In this document: piece after piece, positions 59,998 through 64,000 of the stretch
Layout: each line of letters opens with the position of its first letter
Position numbering within the stretch: the first letter of the stretch is position 1
Source: Fibrobacterota bacterium
Lineage (GTDB): Bacteria > Fibrobacterota > Chitinivibrionia > Chitinivibrionales > Chitinispirillaceae
DNA length: 64,000 nucleotides
Direction: 5' to 3'
NCBI GenBank assembly: GCA_023436145.1
Contig: JAEZKP010000084.1
Coordinates: forward strand, 62,001 to 126,000
Translations under genes and position numbers: made by a program
Notes under the pieces: generated by a model
What the model saw: only the letters and a program-made list of their open reading frames with translations
What the model was told of the DNA's origin: nothing
Databases searched by the model: none

Positions 59998-61047
59998 TTA
60001 CAAAAGATTTTCCTGAGGAACTCCTGTAATTCCGAAAACTTCCTTAATCGTATATTCGAATTTCTCCAGAACTTTATTTGCATTATCCGATTCAATAGGT
60101 ATTCTTCCTGCCGCTACTCTTGAATGTCCGCCGCCGCTTCCACCAAGAATTGCAGCTAATTTTTCAGCATTTACTCCGGCATTGTCATTATTTTTTGATC
60201 GTAAAGAATAGAAAATCTGATTTTTAAAAAGACCCGAGCAGATCATCCATTCCAGTTTTTCCAGACTGTGGAAGAGGTCAGCCATTTCTGCAATATAATC
60301 AGGGGTTGAGACGAAACCCAGGTGAGTATAGCCGACAGACTCAAAAGTAACTGCTGACTCTGCAGCCCGGTGAAGAATCTTGAAAAATTCCACGTCCCGG
60401 TCAGGATTTTCAATTCTAGAAAGTAAACGGTGATCCATTATGTCAAAAAGGTACTTGTAGCATTCGAGGTCTTCGGTTGAGACTTCTCTGCGCATGTCCC
60501 CGGTATCAGTTTTGATACCGTAAAAAAGTGCTGTAGCCAGTTTGGGTGTAATGGGGCAGTGTGCTTCCAGAAGATATTTGGTGATAATAGTGGATGTCGC
60601 GCCGAAATCTTTTCTGATATCAAAGAAAAAGGTAGTGCCAGGTAATGGATCGTTTGGGTGGTGATCGATTACCGCATGTACTGGTGTTGCTGCCGGAAGC
60701 GAGACATTGCCCTTTCCAGGGAAAGAGTCTACCAGTATGATTCTTTCAAAATCATTGATTTCGGTTAAAACGAAGGGTACTGTTCTGATGTTTAAAAATC
60801 GGATCATTGCCCGGTTTTCTGCCCGTCCTACAAAACCGCCAAAAGAGATGACTGAGGATTTTATACCCCAGAAGGAGAGAAGATGTGAGATTCCAAATGC
60901 TGAGGCAAGGCAATCAGGATCAGGATAGTCATGGGTAAGAACAAGTACTGAAGATGCTGGAATGATGTGATCTCTTAATTCTTCAATTTTTGAGGCAAAG
61001 TCACCAGAATGGTTCTTAGGAATATAGCTGTTACTGTTATCGGTCAT
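59998..61047 (-). CDS. DHH family phosphoesterase (NrnA-like)
   Basis: The 349-residue protein has DHH motifs H39-D-x-x-D-x-D45, Asp107 in L-V-D-S and D128-H-H130, and a DHHA1 domain with G-G-S-G-G-G-H-S-R-V-A-A-G near the C-terminus. Bacterial relatives degrade oligoribonucleotides, pAp or cyclic dinucleotide products. It lies upstream of nifU in the same direction. Confidence 0.9.
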   Translation of the reverse strand: MTDNSNSYIPKNHSGDFASKIEELRDHIIPASSVLVLTHDYPDPDCLASAFGISHLLSFWGIKSSVISFGGFVGRAENRAMIRFLNIRTVPFVLTEINDFERIILVDSFPGKGNVSLPAATPVHAVIDHHPNDPLPGTTFFFDIRKDFGATSTIITKYLLEAHCPITPKLATALFYGIKTDTGDMRREVSTEDLECYKYLFDIMDHRLLSRIENPDRDVEFFKILHRAAESAVTFESVGYTHLGFVSTPDYIAEMADLFHSLEKLEWMICSGLFKNQIFYSLRSKNNDNAGVNAEKLAAILGGSGGGHSRVAAGRIPIESDNANKVLEKFEYTIKEVFGITGVPQENLL

Positions 61048-61233
61048 AGTTTAATCTGTAATCCAGGATCCTGGTTTAAATTTTACACAGATGAACGTTC
61101 TTTCCCTGGATAGGGGAATATTATATTTGAAATAAGGACCTAGATTAATATAATATATGATTTTGAATGATAAGGTCATTTTAGTATTGAACCAGATCTC
61201 TTTTGCACGACTATCTGGAAGCGGGTTTAATTA

Positions 61234-61965
61234 ATGAGATATGCAATTATTTCTGATATTCATGGAAACGTTGAGGCACTTTTGGCAGTCCTTAACGATA
61301 TCAATGGAAGAGCGATAGATTCCATAATCTGTTTGGGGGATATAGTTGGGTATTACCCGGATCCTGAGAGATGTGTGGAGTTGGTAAAAGAGAACGTGGA
61401 TCTGTGTGTTGCAGGCAACCATGATTATGCGGCTATAGGTAAGATAGATACTCAGAATTTTACCTTCCATGCATTTGCTGCCATGGAATGGACAAAACAG
61501 AATATCTCTGATTCCGCCCAACAGTTTCTTTCCTCTCTTCCTCTTACTATTGAAAAGGATGAGATGTTTTTTACTCACTCCTCGCCTTCCAATCCTCAGG
61601 AGTGGGTCTATGTTTTCCCTGACAGTGAAGATGCGGTTTTTGAGGCGTTCAACAGTCTGGTTCACCCATTGAATTTCATTGGTCACACTCATTGGCCATC
61701 GATACTTATTCAGGACGAGGAGAAGATTATCCTTCACTCTGATCACTGGATTAAAGTTAACAGGGGAAACTATTATCTTATCAATGTTGGAAGTGTAGGG
61801 CAACCCAGAGATTTTGATTCGCGCTCATGTTATGCTATTTTTGATTCCGAATCCTCAGAATTAAGTCTTTTACGGGTGAGTTATGATTACCGGGAGACTC
61901 AGAAGAAGATAAAGGAAAATCATTTACCGCACTTTCTGGCGGAACGGCTGGAAAAAGGAAGATAG
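61234..61965 (+). CDS. Calcineurin-like metallophosphoesterase
   Basis: The 243-residue enzyme has the complete metal-binding set: Asp8 and His10 in S-D-I-H-G-N, Asp36 in L-G-D, N62-H-D64 in G-N-H-D and the G-H-T-H motif near 150. It resembles YfcE/MJ0936-type diphosphodiesterases. The radical SAM gene follows 108 bases downstream. Substrate unknown. Confidence 0.9.
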   Translation: MRYAIISDIHGNVEALLAVLNDINGRAIDSIICLGDIVGYYPDPERCVELVKENVDLCVAGNHDYAAIGKIDTQNFTFHAFAAMEWTKQNISDSAQQFLSSLPLTIEKDEMFFTHSSPSNPQEWVYVFPDSEDAVFEAFNSLVHPLNFIGHTHWPSILIQDEEKIILHSDHWIKVNRGNYYLINVGSVGQPRDFDSRSCYAIFDSESSELSLLRVSYDYRETQKKIKENHLPHFLAERLEKGR

Positions 61966-62073
61966 AATTACTTTTTTCTGGCTGGAATAATACTGTCTAT
62001 CCGGTGTTAAATCATCTTTTGAAGGTACACCTCATTTATTCCAAACAAATCATTTCAAGCTGGCTCTTATTAC

Positions 62074-64000
62074 ATGGAAAAACTCTCGACTATTATTGAA
62101 AGAAAATTTCTTCCCTTTGTGGAAAAACCGGTGCGCTACACAGGTGCAGAACTGAATATGATTAAAAAGGACTTGGATTCCATTAATTTACATGGAGTGC
62201 TTTGTTTTCCGGATCTTTATGATATCGGTATGTCTCATTTCGGGCTGCAGATACTCTATCATATAGTTAATCAGAGACAAAACTGGGCACTCTCCAGGAG
62301 TTTCAATCCCTGGGCTGATGCTGAGAAGCTGATGCGGGATCTGAAGATACCTCTTTATACCCTGGAGTATTTTACTCCGGTCAGAGAAGCCGACTGGATT
62401 GGTTTTTCTGTTCAATACGAGCTTCAGTTTACAAATCTTGTCAATATGCTCGATCTTGCCGGTATTAATATCTTATGTAAAGATCGTCTGGAGCATGAAC
62501 CACTTGTCATAGCCGGAGGGCCTTGTGTAGGCAATCCTGAGCCATTGGCTTCTTTTGTGGATGCATTCGCTCTGGGAGATGGTGAAAAGACGATAGTCAA
62601 CATCTGCACAGTTCTGGAAAATGCAAAAATAGAAGGCTTGTCAAGACAACGGAAAATAGAGCGGCTCTCAGAAGTCCCCGGGATTTATATACCTTCTCTT
62701 ACCAGTACACAAAAGATGGGAAATTATATCGTACCAACTGATATAAGTAAAGTTGTTGTTGCTGCTAAGATCCCGTCTCTGGAAAATGAGAATTATCCCC
62801 AGAAGCCTGTTGTTCCTCTGATAGAAGTCGTTCATTCAAGGCTTGCGGTAGAAGTCATGCGCGGTTGTACCAGAGGGTGCAGATTCTGTTCTGCTGGAAT
62901 CAACTACCGCCCGGTAAGGGAAAGGGATGCAGACGATATTATCAGCCAGATCCAATCAGGAATTGATGCTACCGGATGGAGGGATGTTGGTTTACTGAGC
63001 CTTTCCACTGCTGATTATTCCTGCCTTTCTCCATTGTTGGAAGCAGCCAGAAAAATCAAATACCACAAGCATATCTCACTCGGACTGCCTTCAACCAGGA
63101 TCGATGCGTTGACTGAAGAGCAGCTGGATCTTTATGAGAGCGTTACTTCTACTTCTTCCATGACAATTGCACCAGAAGCTGGCAGTATGAGGTTGCGTAA
63201 GGTAATAAATAAGGATTTCACTGATGAAATGATTTATGAAACAGTGAAGCGTTTATTGAACCGCAATGTTCAGACTATTAAGCTCTATTTTATGGTAGGT
63301 CTTCCAACGGAATCAATGGAGGATATAGATGCAATTGTAGAGATGGTAACGCTGATTTCCGGTATGGTGCGTGCAAAATCAAAAAGAAGAATGGTGCATG
63401 TGGCTATTTCACCTTTTTCACCGAAAGCTCATACCCCCTTTGGAAGAGAACCGATGGAAAGTGTTGATACACTTCTTCAAAGAAGCATTCACATCAAACG
63501 CAGCTTGAAATCCTTGAAAAATACTAAAGTCTCCTATCGTGATCCGCAGATGACTCTTCTGGAAACAGTGATGGCCAGAGGAGACAGAAATGTGGGAGGG
63601 TTGATATATGAGGCCTGGAAAAATGGTGCCCGGTTTGATGGCTGGGATGAATGCTTTAATATCGACCGGTGGGATCTGGCCTCCAAGAAGCTGAATATGG
63701 ATCTTAATATTTATCTTGGGCGGTTGCCTTTATCTATTAGACTTCCCTGGGCTGCAGTTTCCACTGGGGTTTCTGAACAGTTTCTAATAAGTGAAGCTGA
63801 AAAAGCAATGCAGCAGATTACTACCGGTGATTGTCGACAAGATAGCTGTAAGGGGTGCGGAGTTTGTGGTGGACATGTACGAAACCTTCTGCAGAATGAC
63901 AAATCTTTAAAGGTGCCGTCCATTACCGCAGATGATTCATTTTTAAAAAAATCTTCGGAGGAAGGTGTATTTTCTTACCGTTTTTTTTACCGGAAAACCG
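62074..64000 (+). CDS. B12-binding-type radical SAM protein with DUF2344 tail, truncated by window end
   Basis: The frame is open from the ATG at 62074 to the end of the window (642 codons). The protein has an N-terminal domain resembling the TIGR03960 B12-binding-like family, the radical SAM motif C265-T-R-G-C269-R-F-C272, the S-L-G-L-P-S and A-P-E-A-G-S motifs and a C-terminal C-x4-C-x2-C-x2-C cluster near 587-598. The final residues Y-R-F-F-Y-R-K match the start of the DUF2344 domain, so this is the fused form. In many bacteria it lies before RNase G and rplU, which may follow beyond the window. Confidence 0.88.
   Translation, partial: MEKLSTIIERKFLPFVEKPVRYTGAELNMIKKDLDSINLHGVLCFPDLYDIGMSHFGLQILYHIVNQRQNWALSRSFNPWADAEKLMRDLKIPLYTLEYFTPVREADWIGFSVQYELQFTNLVNMLDLAGINILCKDRLEHEPLVIAGGPCVGNPEPLASFVDAFALGDGEKTIVNICTVLENAKIEGLSRQRKIERLSEVPGIYIPSLTSTQKMGNYIVPTDISKVVVAAKIPSLENENYPQKPVVPLIEVVHSRLAVEVMRGCTRGCRFCSAGINYRPVRERDADDIISQIQSGIDATGWRDVGLLSLSTADYSCLSPLLEAARKIKYHKHISLGLPSTRIDALTEEQLDLYESVTSTSSMTIAPEAGSMRLRKVINKDFTDEMIYETVKRLLNRNVQTIKLYFMVGLPTESMEDIDAIVEMVTLISGMVRAKSKRRMVHVAISPFSPKAHTPFGREPMESVDTLLQRSIHIKRSLKSLKNTKVSYRDPQMTLLETVMARGDRNVGGLIYEAWKNGARFDGWDECFNIDRWDLASKKLNMDLNIYLGRLPLSIRLPWAAVSTGVSEQFLISEAEKAMQQITTGDCRQDSCKGCGVCGGHVRNLLQNDKSLKVPSITADDSFLKKSSEEGVFSYRFFYRKT

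Overview
The window looks like part of the chromosome of a free-living Gram-negative bacterium. The outer-membrane evidence is a GT9 heptosyltransferase-like protein, several lipoprotein signals, an AsmA-like protein and beta-barrel-like exported proteins. A sigma-54 activator and ATP-grasp, THUMP and family-B polymerase genes are also present. Gene style, moderate GC and many TTG/GTG starts would fit the Fibrobacterota/Chitinivibrionia or a related FCB lineage, but nothing here proves the phylum. Almost all of the window is housekeeping or metabolic. The only clear mobile element is one IS256-family insertion at about 20.4-21.9 kb. I see no rRNA, tRNA or CRISPR array.

Layout. 0-9 kb: radical SAM protein, two divergent HdeD-like membrane proteins, HD hydrolase, glycerate kinase, an NSS sodium symporter with an overlapping 57-residue membrane ORF, Hsp20, an M48 protease, endonuclease III. 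9.7-16.1 kb (minus): tightly overlapping purC-glyS-ddl-tsaB-SpoIIE phosphatase-exported protein. 16.5-19.2 kb: cmk and rpsA with a terminator. 19.4-21.9 kb: an Rpn-type nuclease whose 3' end is supplied by the IS256 element. 22-27.6 kb: purH (with an unusual transformylase half), topA, trmFO. 27.8-40.6 kb: hypotheticals, a frameshifted GNAT-YoaP gene, YbgC, a sigma-54 activator, AsmA-like protein, THUMP methyltransferase, DNA polymerase II, an M23 peptidase, a Ser/Thr kinase, a glycosyltransferase. 40.6-49.9 kb: a complete-looking branched-chain amino acid operon ilvB-ilvN-ilvC-leuA-leuB-cimA-ilvE. 50-64 kb: assorted enzymes, asd, thiE, rlmD, nifU, a DHH phosphoesterase, a metallophosphoesterase and a radical SAM gene cut by the window end.

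The most interesting signal is regulatory. Both amino-acid loci (ilvB operon on +, asd on -) are preceded by an unannotated short leader ORF rich in codons for the end-product amino acids, followed by an intrinsic terminator. In both, the terminator's 5' arm can instead pair perfectly with the last codons of the leader ORF. A ribosome that finishes the leader would hide that segment and allow termination; one stalled on Val/Ile (ilv) or Thr/Lys (asd) codons would leave it free to form the antiterminator. The two leaders share the same compact three-segment design, which suggests that this lineage uses such attenuators generally.

Metabolic reading: cimA plus leuB implies isoleucine made from pyruvate through citramalate. 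leuCD, ilvD and threonine deaminase are not in the window. Asd is of the archaeal/fungal sequence type and feeds lysine, threonine and methionine. A good sigma-54 promoter match at 58.36 kb and a sigma-54 activator at 30.3-31.6 kb may or may not be connected.
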